A DNA stretch of 64,000 bases from Streptomyces ardesiacus (lineage in GTDB: Bacteria; Actinomycetota; Actinomycetes; Streptomycetales; Streptomycetaceae): assembly GCF_003112575.1 (NCBI RefSeq), contig NZ_BEWC01000002.1, positions 62,001-126,000 on the forward strand. Reading direction: 5' to 3'. The translations under genes were made by a program, and so were the position numbers. The notes under the pieces were generated by a model. The model ran no database searches. It was not told where the DNA came from and saw only the letters and a program-made list of their open reading frames with translations. This document shows positions 28,040-37,700 of the stretch, piece after piece. Positions within the stretch are counted from its first letter, which is position 1. Each line of letters starts with the position of its first letter.

Positions 28040-29998
28040 GTGTCCACCCCGCTTCCCTCCTTCGCCCCGTCCGCCGCCTACGCCGACGCGCCCGGCCCCA
28101 CCCTCGTGGCGCCCGAGACGCGGAAGCTGGACGGGGCCGTACGGGAGGCGTACGTACCGCCGTTCGCGCCCCCGGTGCGCCGCGGATCCCTCGCGGACCT
28201 GCCCTTCGACAACGCGGCGGCCGTCCCGGGACAGGTCGTCCTCAGCCGCCGCTCACCGGAGGGGGACTGGTCCGACGTGACGGCGGCCGAGTTCGCCGGG
28301 CAGGTGCTGGCGGTCGCCAAGGGCATGATCGCGGAAGGGCTGGCGCCGGGCGACCGGGTCGCGATCATGGCGCGGACGACCTACGAGTGGACGCTGCTGG
28401 ACTTCGCCGCCTGGGCCGCGGGGCTGGTCACCGTCCCGGTCTACCCGACCTCCTCCCTCTTCCAGACCCGCTGGATCCTCCAGGACTCCGGCGCCGTCAC
28501 CCTGGTCACCGAGACCACCGCGCAGGCCGCCGCCCTCGGCCCCGAGCTGGACCGCATACCCGACCTCAAGCACCTGTGGGTCATGGAGAAGGGCCACGTG
28601 GAGCGGCTCGCGGAGCTGGGCGCACGGGTGCCCGACGCGGAGGTGGAGGTGCGTCGCGGCATGCTCGGCCCGAGCACCCTGGCCACCCTGATCTACACCT
28701 CGGGCACCACCGGCCGTCCCAAGGGCTGCGCGCTCACCCACGGCAACTTCTTCGCCGAGGTCGACAACGCGATCGAGCTGCTCTACCCCGTCTTCAAGGC
28801 GGAGACCGGCGAGGAGCCCTCGATCCTGCTCTTCCTCCCGATGTCCCACGTCTTCGGCCGCATGGTCGCCGTGGCCTGCGTCCGTGCCCGGGTGCGCCTG
28901 GGCCACGCGCCGAGCCTGAAGCCCCAGGACCTGCTGCCCGACCTGGCGGCCTTCCGCCCGACCTGCCTGCTGACCATCCCGTACATGCTGGAGAAGGTCT
29001 TCAACAGCGCCCGCGCCAAGGCCGAGTCCGGCGGCCGGGCCCCGGCCTTCGACCGCGCGGTCTCGGTGGCGGTGCGCTACGGCGAGGCCAAGGAGGCCCG
29101 CCAGACCGGCACCGGAGGCGGCCCCCGCCGCGGCCTGAGGACCGCCCGCTCCCTCTACGACCCGCTGGTCTACCGGAAGATACGCAACGCCATGGGCGGC
29201 CGGGTCAAGTACGCCATCTGCGGCGGCTCCCCCCTCGGCCGCCGCCTGGCCGCCTTCTACGCCGGCGCCGGCATCGAGATCTTCGAGGGCTACGGCCTCA
29301 CCGAGACCACCGCCGCGGCCACCGTCACGCCCCCGCTCAAGCCGCGCCTGGGCACCGTCGGCTGGCCGCTGCCCGGCACCCGCATCCGCATCGCCGCCGA
29401 CGGCGAGGTCCTCGTCTCGGGCGAGCAGGTCCTGCACGGCTACTGGGACCCGCAGGCCGGCGGCGTCGTCCCGGCCGCCCCCGACGGCTGGTTCGCCACC
29501 GGAGACATCGGCAGCCTGGACGACGAGGGCTACCTGACGATCACCGGCCGCAAGAAGGAACTGCTGATCACCGCGGGCGGCAAGAGCGTCGCCCCGGCCC
29601 CGCTGGAGAACTGGCTGCGCTCCCACCCCCTGATCTCCCAGTGCATCGTGCTGGGCGACCGCCGCCCCTACGTCTCCGCCCTGTTCACCCTCGACCCCGA
29701 CGGCCTCACCCACTGGCGCCGCATGAACGGCAAGCACCCGGTGCCGCCCGAGCTGCTCGTGGACGACGAGGAGGTGCACGCGGTGCTCCAGCGGGCGGTC
29801 GACGAGGCCAACAAGCTGGTCTCCCGCCCGGAGTCCATCCGCCGCTTCGCGATCCTGCCCAGGGACTTCACCGAGTGGGAGGGCCACCTGACGCCCTCCA
29901 TGAAACTGCGCCGCGACGTGATCATGCGGGACTTCGCGGCGGCCGTGGAGGGGCTGTACGAGGGGCAGGACGGCGCGGGGATCAGCGGCGGGCGATGA
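28040..29998 (+). CDS. Long-chain acyl-CoA ligase (FadD15-like, AMP-binding)
   Basis: 652 residues, adenylate-forming ligase that activates fatty acids with ATP and CoA. P-loop YTSGTTGRPKG, aromatic/adenine motif GYGLTETTAA, hinge DGWFATGD and the C-terminal lysine region TGRKKELLITAGGKS are all visible. The ~650-residue length and GRMVAVACV stretch fit FadD15-type enzymes. GTG 28040 has CAGGAG 7 nt upstream. Stands alone after an untranslated gap of ~220 bp that holds an operator-like palindrome. It overlaps tail to tail with the next gene. Confidence 0.92.
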   Translation: MSTPLPSFAPSAAYADAPGPTLVAPETRKLDGAVREAYVPPFAPPVRRGSLADLPFDNAAAVPGQVVLSRRSPEGDWSDVTAAEFAGQVLAVAKGMIAEGLAPGDRVAIMARTTYEWTLLDFAAWAAGLVTVPVYPTSSLFQTRWILQDSGAVTLVTETTAQAAALGPELDRIPDLKHLWVMEKGHVERLAELGARVPDAEVEVRRGMLGPSTLATLIYTSGTTGRPKGCALTHGNFFAEVDNAIELLYPVFKAETGEEPSILLFLPMSHVFGRMVAVACVRARVRLGHAPSLKPQDLLPDLAAFRPTCLLTIPYMLEKVFNSARAKAESGGRAPAFDRAVSVAVRYGEAKEARQTGTGGGPRRGLRTARSLYDPLVYRKIRNAMGGRVKYAICGGSPLGRRLAAFYAGAGIEIFEGYGLTETTAAATVTPPLKPRLGTVGWPLPGTRIRIAADGEVLVSGEQVLHGYWDPQAGGVVPAAPDGWFATGDIGSLDDEGYLTITGRKKELLITAGGKSVAPAPLENWLRSHPLISQCIVLGDRRPYVSALFTLDPDGLTHWRRMNGKHPVPPELLVDDEEVHAVLQRAVDEANKLVSRPESIRRFAILPRDFTEWEGHLTPSMKLRRDVIMRDFAAAVEGLYEGQDGAGISGGR

Positions 29999-30629
29999 GA
30001 CAGGCGGCCTGCGGGAGCGGTGCGGACGGATCCGCCTCCTGAACGCGCACCGTCCGCGACAGCACGGTGAACCCGGCCCGCTCCAGCAGCTCCGCCATCC
30101 GGTCCGGCTGCCGCCGTTGGAAGTCCAGGGCGACCGGGTGGCCCCACGGCCGGTCGTGACGGCGGGGCTCGTCGCCGGCCTGGAAGCCGAGCAACAGGTG
30201 TCCGCCCGGTGCCAGCACCCGCCCGATCTCGCCGAAGAGGTCCGGCAGCCGCTCCCACGGCGTGTGGATCGAGGAGTACCAGGAGACGGCCCCCGCCAGG
30301 GCGCCGTCCGGCAGGTCCAGCTCCAGCATGGACCCCTGCTCGAAGCGCAGCCCCGGGTTCTCGCGGCGCGCGATGGCGAGCATCGAGGCCGACAGGTCGA
30401 GGCCGAAGACGCGCAGCCCCAGCGAGGCGAGGTGCGCGGTGAGCAGCCCGGGCCCGCAGCCCAGGTCGGCCACCTCGCCCTCCGGTCCCACCAGCTCGGC
30501 GAAGGCGCCCAGCAGCGCCCGGTCCAGCGGGGAGTCGTCCAGCACGGTGCGGAAGCGGGCGTGGTAGTCCTCGGCGACGGCGTCGTAGAAGGTCCTGGTG
30601 GTGGCCACGAAGGCGGGGTCGGCGGTCAT
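29982..30629 (-). CDS. Class I SAM-dependent methyltransferase
   Basis: 215 residues. Motif I VADLGCGPGLLTAHLASLG and motif II GLDLSASML are clear; the rest is the usual Rossmann-like methyltransferase core (EQGSMLELDLPDG, VSWYSSIHT, LAPGGHLLLGFQ). Substrate unknown. The ATG at 30629 is preceded on the minus strand by TAGGGT ending 6 nt upstream, so it is likely leaderless. Its 3' end overlaps the acyl-CoA ligase by 17 bp. Confidence 0.88.
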   Translation of the reverse strand: MTADPAFVATTRTFYDAVAEDYHARFRTVLDDSPLDRALLGAFAELVGPEGEVADLGCGPGLLTAHLASLGLRVFGLDLSASMLAIARRENPGLRFEQGSMLELDLPDGALAGAVSWYSSIHTPWERLPDLFGEIGRVLAPGGHLLLGFQAGDEPRRHDRPWGHPVALDFQRRQPDRMAELLERAGFTVLSRTVRVQEADPSAPLPQAACLIARR

Positions 30630-30635
30630 GGCGGG

Positions 30636-30641
30636 ACCCTA
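30636..30641 (-). promoter_or_regulatory. -10 element TAGGGT, leaderless start of methyltransferase gene
   Basis: On the minus strand TAGGGT is followed by CCCGCC and then ATG, with no ribosome site. Leaderless transcription is likely. Confidence 0.45.
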
Positions 30642-30723
30642 CGGGCAGCCACTGACAGCGGGCCCCGGAAGCCCGGCGGGGAATGCACGGAGCATTCATG
30701 GACGGCGGAATCCGCACAAGGCA

Positions 30724-30756
30724 GGAGCCCCGTCGCCGAAACCGGCGCGGGGCTCC
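30724..30756 (-). terminator. Strong terminator of the cold-shock gene
   Basis: GGAGCCCCG and CGGGGCTCC pair perfectly, and CGCCG/CGGCG extends the stem past a bulged T around an AAAC loop. It lies 18 bp after the cold-shock stop. A separate small inverted repeat GAATGC-ACGGA-GCATTC lies at 30681-30697. Confidence 0.8.
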
Positions 30757-30773
30757 TTGGGTACTGCTGTCAA

Positions 30774-30977
30774 TCAGACAGGAGTGACATTCTCCGCCTG
30801 CGGACCCTTGGGGCCCTGCGTGACGTCGAAGGACACCTGCTGGTTCTCCTCGAGGGACCGGAAGCCGGTCGCGTTGATCGCGGAGTAGTGGACGAAGACG
30901 TCGGGGCCGCCGCCTTCCTGGGCGATGAAACCAAAGCCCTTTTCGGCGTTGAACCACTTCACGGTTCCGGTAGCCAT
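30774..30977 (-). CDS. CspA-family cold-shock protein
   Basis: 67 residues. RNP1 KGFGFI and RNP2 VFVHY RNA-binding motifs are intact in the oligonucleotide-binding barrel. RNA chaperone that binds single-stranded RNA and DNA. AAGGAGG lies upstream of the ATG. The 5' untranslated region is about 155 nt, long as is usual for cold-shock mRNAs, and the promoter and terminator are both recognisable, so it is a single-gene unit. Confidence 0.96.
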   Translation of the reverse strand: MATGTVKWFNAEKGFGFIAQEGGGPDVFVHYSAINATGFRSLEENQQVSFDVTQGPKGPQAENVTPV

Positions 30978-31137
30978 AAGCCCTCCTTGGGCTCAAAGGG
31001 TTGCCCTGCTCCAGAACCAGCAAGTGTGAAGACTTTGAATGTCGCACAACTGCATACGTCTGAGAACGACGAGAGCCCGCGGTCACATGCTCCGCAGGCT
31101 CTGTACTGCAAGGGAAACCAAACTGCAACTTGCTGTG
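30978..31137 (-). other. Long 5' untranslated region of the cold-shock mRNA
   Basis: About 155 nt between the predicted transcription start (~31131) and the ATG. It is A-rich compared with the neighbours and contains the inverted GCAAG...CTTGC elements around 31107-31132 that could fold at low temperature. No tRNA or other RNA gene was recognised here. Confidence 0.45.
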
Positions 31138-31165
31138 AGCCTAGCACGCAGGCCCCCCCGCGCAA
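31138..31165 (-). promoter_or_regulatory. Promoter of the cold-shock gene
   Basis: Minus-strand TTGCGC (31160-31165), a 16-bp spacer with a G7 run, and TAGGCT (31138-31143). Good spacing for the principal sigma factor. Confidence 0.5.
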
Positions 31166-31257
31166 CAGAGGTCAAGATCACTTCACCCGAACGTTTGAAC
31201 CGGTGCGCCGTTCGGCTGACGCCGGGGGTCGGCGACGGGCGGAACCCGGGGGAGGGC

Positions 31258-32127
<870 letters not shown>

Positions 32128-32202
32128 CACGACCGGGGTCCCGGCCCGGGCGGCCCACTACCCTGCTGGCAGGTACCGGCGTACGGGGGAGGGGTGGACG
32201 CC

Positions 32203-34059
32203 ATGCGGCCGCTCGACAGCGACGAACCCACCGCCGTGGGGCCCTACCGGCTGCTCGGCCGCCTGGGCTCCGGCGGCATGGGCCGGGTCTACCTGGGCCG
32301 CAGCGCCGGGGGCCGCACCGTCGCGGTGAAGATCGTGCACCCGCACTTCGCGCTGGACGAGGAGTTCCGGGCCCGGTTCCGGCGCGAGGTGGACGCCGCG
32401 CGCCGGGTGGGCGGCGCCTGGACCGCGCCCGTCCTGGACGCGGACCCCGAGGCGCGCGTGCCGTGGGTCGCCACGGCGTACGCGGCCGGTCCCTCCCTCA
32501 CGACGGCCGTCGGGGACGGCGGCCCGCTGCCCGCCCACTCGGTACGGGCGCTCGGCGCGGGCCTCGGCGAGGCGCTGGCGGCGGTGCACGAGCTGGGCCT
32601 GGTCCACCGCGACGTCAAGCCCTCCAACGTCCTCCTCACCCTCGACGGGCCCCTCCTGATCGACTTCGGCATCGCCCGCGCCGTCGACGGCACCTCCCGG
32701 ACGGAGTCCGGGGGCGGCACCGCCTCCCTGACCTCGACCGGCGTGTCGATCGGCTCGCCCGGCTACATGTCGCCCGAGCAGATCCTCGGCACGGGCGTCA
32801 CGGGGGCGGCGGACGTCTTCTCGCTGGGCGCCGTACTGGCCTACGCGGCGACCGGGCTGTCGCCCTTCCCCGGGGACTCCTCTGCCGCGCTGCTGTACAA
32901 GGTCGTCCACGAGGAGCCCCGGCTCGACGACCTGGACGGGCCGCTGCGCGAGCTGGTCGCCTCCTGCCTGGCGAAGGACCCGGCCGCCCGCCCCGCCCCC
33001 GGTGAGGTCGCCCGGCACCTGGCCCCCGAGGGCGCGGCCCGCCTGGTGAGCGGCGGCTGGCTGCCGGGGGCGCTCGTGGAGCGGGTCAGCCGCAGCGCCG
33101 TACAGCTCCTCAACCTGGAGGCGGCGGAGCCGGAACCGGGGGCGCGGGCGGGGGAGGCGTCGGGACCGGTCGGCTTCAGCCGCCCCTCGGTCACGGCGGA
33201 CGGCGGCGCGGAGCCCGTGGCCGCCGGTGCCTTCGGGCCCCCGCCGGCGATGCCTCCGCCGTCGTCGTCACCCCCGCCCCCGCCTCCGCTCCCGCCCTCG
33301 CACTGGCCCGCCTCGCCCGTGGCCGCCTCGGCCCCGTCGCCTTCGCCTTCGCCTTCGTCCTCGCCTTCGTCCTCGCCCTCGCCCTCGCCGGTGCCCGGGC
33401 CGCGTGGCCCGGGGTCCGGTGCGGACCCGGGGTACGGCGCGGATGCCGGGTCCGGGTCCGGGTCCGGTCCGGGTCCGGCGCGCCCTCCGGGCCGGCTCGC
33501 GCTCTCCGTCGCGGCCACCTCGACGCGGGGCACCGGAGGCCGGGGCCGACGGCTGAGCTGCACGGTGGCCTTGGCGGTGGCGGGCGCGCTGGCGGCGGTG
33601 ACGGTCGGATCGGTGTTCCTCCGCGACCTGCTGCCGGGCTCGGGAAGCGACGCGAACGACGCGGGCGGCGCCGACCGCTCCCCCGGACCGCCCGCCGCCA
33701 CCGCCGGCCTCCTGCCCGGGCGCTACGTCGGCACCTGGGAGGGCCAGGCCGCCGCGCTGGGCGGCAAGCTGCCGCTGGGCACCTTCCGCATCACCATCGA
33801 GCAGGCGGACGTCGGCGAGGAGCTGGGCAGACTCCGCCAGACCGACGCGCTGGGCGGTGTCTGCGTCGACGTCATCACCCTCAAGAAGGTGACGGAGAAG
33901 CAGATCGTCGCCGGGTCCGTCGGCGCGGAGGACAACCACGACGGCTGCAACCCCGCCCCCACGACGGTCACGTTCACCCCGGTCGGCGACGACCTCGACT
34001 ACGCGTCGCAGAGCGAGGAGTCGGGGCGGCCGCAGGCACGGCTGTCGAAGATCAAGTAG
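32203..34059 (+). CDS. Receptor Ser/Thr protein kinase 4 with short unknown ectodomain
   Basis: 618 residues from ATG 32203, where GGGGGAGG is well spaced; GTG 32194 is the longer alternative. Kinase motifs GSGGMG, VAVKIV, HRDVKPSN and DFG are intact. A very long Pro/Ser/Gly-rich linker (residues ~320-440) precedes a TM (LSCTVALAVAGALAAVTVGS). An extracytoplasmic domain of about 115 residues (from GRYVGTWEGQ) with two cysteines follows; I do not recognise it. It directly precedes the type VII-like region and converges on it, overlapping the next gene by 8 bp. Confidence 0.85.
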   Translation: MRPLDSDEPTAVGPYRLLGRLGSGGMGRVYLGRSAGGRTVAVKIVHPHFALDEEFRARFRREVDAARRVGGAWTAPVLDADPEARVPWVATAYAAGPSLTTAVGDGGPLPAHSVRALGAGLGEALAAVHELGLVHRDVKPSNVLLTLDGPLLIDFGIARAVDGTSRTESGGGTASLTSTGVSIGSPGYMSPEQILGTGVTGAADVFSLGAVLAYAATGLSPFPGDSSAALLYKVVHEEPRLDDLDGPLRELVASCLAKDPAARPAPGEVARHLAPEGAARLVSGGWLPGALVERVSRSAVQLLNLEAAEPEPGARAGEASGPVGFSRPSVTADGGAEPVAAGAFGPPPAMPPPSSSPPPPPPLPPSHWPASPVAASAPSPSPSPSSSPSSSPSPSPVPGPRGPGSGADPGYGADAGSGSGSGPGPARPPGRLALSVAATSTRGTGGRGRRLSCTVALAVAGALAAVTVGSVFLRDLLPGSGSDANDAGGADRSPGPPAATAGLLPGRYVGTWEGQAAALGGKLPLGTFRITIEQADVGEELGRLRQTDALGGVCVDVITLKKVTEKQIVAGSVGAEDNHDGCNPAPTTVTFTPVGDDLDYASQSEESGRPQARLSKIK

Positions 34060-34711
34060 CGGGGCCGGGAGCGGGTGGCGCGGACTGTCCGCGCACGAGA
34101 TGGCGCACGAGCAGGGCGATCAGGACGGCCGACACGAGCACGGTGGCCGCCAGCCCGACGGTCCCGAGGTAGGGGAACCGCTCGTGCACCCAGCAGGCGC
34201 CGCCCTCGCGGTAGCAGTCGCCGTCCCAGTCCCGGCGTTCCCTGGGCCGCCAGGATGCGCCGATGACGCCGAGGACCAGCCAGCCGGCCGCGAGGCCGGG
34301 CAGTGCGGCGAGGGCCCAGGCGAGCGAACGGAGCCTGCTCCTGCGCCATTTCATCCGGGTCAGCGGCGCCACGAGCGCGGCGGCGGTCAAGGGCAGCAGG
34401 ACCCCGAGGGTCGCGCCGAACGCGTACCCGCCGCCGGGCCAGGCGGGGGCCAGGCCGCCCCACACCCGGTGGCCCCACCGCATGTCGATGAAGACGAGCG
34501 GAGAGATGAGGGCCAGGAACGCGGCGACCGAACCGACGACCAGCAGGCAGCCGGACAGCACGCCCACCACACCCCCACGCGGGGACGCGGACGGCGGGAC
34601 GGACGACCGCCCGTCCCGCCGGTGCTCGTAGCGCAGGGCCGGTCTTGCCGCCCGCCGCCGCTTCGGCCGTGCCGAGCCACCGCCCGTCGGCCGTGCCGGT
34701 CCGCCGCGCAC
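34052..34711 (-). CDS. Four-TM membrane protein coupled to the EssC-like ATPase gene
   Basis: 219 residues from GTG 34711, which lies 4 nt after the ATPase gene stop. The in-frame extension upstream lies inside the ATPase gene. A basic N-terminus (RPKRRRAARPALRYEHRR) precedes four TM segments (VLSGCLLVVGSVAAFLALIS, GYAFGATLGVLLPLTAAALV, LRSLAWALAALPGLAAGWLV, YLGTVGLAATVLVSAVLIAL). A Cys pair (DCYREGGACW) lies in the loop between TM3 and TM4. No known EccB/D/E similarity is evident. Position makes it a candidate membrane partner of the ATPase. Confidence 0.6.
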   Translation of the reverse strand: MRGGPARPTGGGSARPKRRRAARPALRYEHRRDGRSSVPPSASPRGGVVGVLSGCLLVVGSVAAFLALISPLVFIDMRWGHRVWGGLAPAWPGGGYAFGATLGVLLPLTAAALVAPLTRMKWRRSRLRSLAWALAALPGLAAGWLVLGVIGASWRPRERRDWDGDCYREGGACWVHERFPYLGTVGLAATVLVSAVLIALLVRHLVRGQSAPPAPGPAT

Positions 34712-34715
34712 CGGC

Positions 34716-37700
34716 TCAGCCCGGCACCACGACCGTGCGCAGTTCCCCGTCGCCGAGGTGCAGCATGCCCTTGCCCGGTGTGACCTGGCCGCCGACCATC
34801 TGGCGCGAGATGCGCAGGCCGATGAGGTCCCCGCTGGAGGACTCCTGCGGGGAGAGCAGGATGCCGCGGCGGGCCTTCTTGGCGTCGACCTGCCAGCCGG
34901 AGAAGCCGCTGCACACGTCCTCCTCGTCACCGGCGATGACGAGGGCGAGGCCGCGTTCGGCGCCCCGGGAGACGATCTTCTTCATCTGGCTCTCCGCGTC
35001 GCAGTCCTCGAGGATCTCGCCGTCGTCGACGAGCACGGCGATGGGCTCCTCCGGGCTCGCCCCGTCGATCAGCTCCTCGAATTCGTCCTCGTCGATGTCG
35101 TCACCGGTGAAGACCTTCAGTACGCCCTCCGCGCCGTCCAGTTGACGCACCGGCGACTGGCGCGGCGCCGCCACGACCAGGCGGGTGCCCTGGGCGAGGA
35201 GGGACTGGGCGACGTTCATCAGCACCGTGGAGCGGCCCGACTTGGCCGGTCCCGCGATGACGAAGGACGGCACGCCGTCGGCGAGGTCGGGCCCGAAGCC
35301 GACGATCTCGTCGCCGCCGATGCCGATCAGCGCCCACAGCTTGGAGCGGGACGCCTCCGGGTCGCGCATCTCCCAGGCCTCCGGGAAGGAGATCCGGCTG
35401 GGCAGGCTGTCGACGCGGAACGGGCGCCGGGCCCGGGGCACGCCGGCGTCGCGTGCCGTGGCGGCCTCGCCGATCGCGGAGATCGCGGCGGCCTGGCCCT
35501 GGCCGGTGGTGTCCTCGGAGAGCAGCGCGAACTGCGTCTCCGTGCCGGCCTCGTTGCGGAAGGCGCGGCCCGGCGGGATCTCCTCGGGCACCTTGCGGGA
35601 CGGGATGCCGAGCGAGGCGAAGTCGCTGCGGTCGGCCAGCCGCAGGCCGTACTTGTCCTCGGTAAGGGTCGCGATGCGGCCCACGAGCAGCGTGCGGTCA
35701 CCGGTGAGGATCAGGTGGATGCCGACGCTGGCGCCCTCGCGCATCATCGTCTGCAACTCGTCGGTCAGCGACCCGTGGTCGACCTCGCCGAGGGTGGGCA
35801 CCCAGCCCTCCCACCGGTCCAGGAGCACGACGATGTGCGGCAGCCGCTCCTCCTCCGTCACCGAGGCCCGTTGCTCGCCGATGTCCGCGAATCCGGCGTC
35901 GGCCAGCAGGTCCTGACGGCGCGACAGTTCGCCCTTGAGCCGGTTGACGAGCCGCACGACCCGTTCCGTCTGGTTGCGGCCCACGACCGCACCGCAGTGC
36001 GGCAGCCGGGTCAGCGCGTTCAGCGCGCCGTTGCCGCAGTCGATGCCGTACAGGTGGACGTCGGCGGTGGAGTGGGTGCGGGCCAGCGAACCCGCGATGG
36101 TGCGCAGCACCTGGGAACGGCCGCTGCGCGGGGCGCCGCCGATCATCAGGTGGCCGAAGCTCGAGAAGTCGACGACGACCGGGCGGCGGGCCTGGTCGGC
36201 GGGCAGGTCCTCGATACCGTACGGCGCGGGCGGGAGCTTGCCCGGGGCGGCGCCCACGAGGGCCGGGACCTCGATCTCGTCCAGCAGCAGCGTCTCGTCC
36301 AGGGCCGGCAGCCAGGGGCTGTGCTGGGCGGGGATGCCCATCGCCCGGTTGGCGTCCCGCACCGCGTCGACCAGCACCTTGAGGTCGGTGATCTCGTCAT
36401 CCTCGCGGGACTCGGTCTTGGGCTTGGTCAGCGCCGCCCGGCCCAGGTCCTCCCAGCTCAGCGGTCCGACCCAGGGCGCGAGCGCGGCGGGGTCGGCGGC
36501 GCCGGGCCGACGTCCGCCGACGCGCCCCGACTGGAAGGGGACGAGGGAGGAGTGGCCGAGGCGCACGTAGGCACGGCCCGGGGTGTTCTTGGAGATGTGC
36601 CCGGCCTCGGGCGAGTCGATGACGTCGGACGACTCGCCGCCGTCGGTCACGCGCAGAGCGATGCGGAGGTTGGTGTTGGCGCGGATCTCGGGGGAGACGA
36701 CGCCGCTGGGCCGCTGCGTGGCGAGCAGCAGGTGGATGCCGAGGGAACGCCCTCGCTGGGCGATGTTGACGAGCCCGGTCACGAAGTCGGGCAGGTCCCG
36801 CACCATGGAGGCGAACTCGTCGATGACGATGAGCAGTCGGGGCACCGGAGCGTGCGAGGGATCTCTCCTCACCAGATCCTGGTAGTCCTCGATGTCCTTG
36901 GCGTCGGCGGCGGCGAGGATGTGCTCGCGCCGCTTCAGCTCGGCCCCCAGCGACTCCAGGGCGCGCTCGACCAGGTGCGCGTCGAGGTCGGTCACCATGC
37001 CGACGGTGTGTGGCAGCTTCACGCAGTCCTTGAACGCGGAGCCGCCCTTGTAGTCGACGAGGACGAAGGTCATGTTCTCCGGCGTGTTCGCGACGGCGAG
37101 GGCCGCCACGATGGTCTGCAGCAGCTCGGACTTGCCGGAACCGGTCGTACCGGCGATGAGCCCGTGCGGACCGTCCTTGCGCATGTCGATGCCGAACGGC
37201 CCGTCGTATGACTCACCGATCACGGCCATCGTCGACTGGCCGCCCATCCGCCACCGCGCGATGATCGCGTCGGCCGTCGGCGGCTCCAGCTGGAGCACGT
37301 CGAGCAGCCGGCTGGCGCCGGGCAGTGCGGAGTCCTCGGTCTCGCCGCTGATGTCGCGCAGCGCGGACAGCGAACGCGCCAGCCGCAGGCACCAGGCGGG
37401 CGTGACGAAGTCGGGGCGCACGTCGGTGATCCGCTCGACTCCTGCCTCCTCGACCCGCAGCCGCAGCTTCTCGGCGCGGGCCCGCTGCTCGGGCTCGGCC
37501 GGGGCGTTGGTGTGCCACGCCTGGAAGGACGGAAAGCCCCCTGCGGCCTGGTGCGCGGGACGCGCCTGCTCGTCCCGTTGCTGTCCGCGCTCCTCGGCCT
37601 TGGGCTCGGCGACGACGAACGCCTGGCACTCGCCCGGCAGGAAGCGCTCCTCGGCGTCGAGACAGACCGCGAAGATCGACACGGCGGGACCTTCCCGCAA

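Noticed and set aside
33270-33480. Pro/Ser-rich GC-skewed tract in kinase 4 as an intergenic repeat
   Set aside because: It is in frame and encodes the low-complexity linker between kinase domain and TM that all four kinases have.
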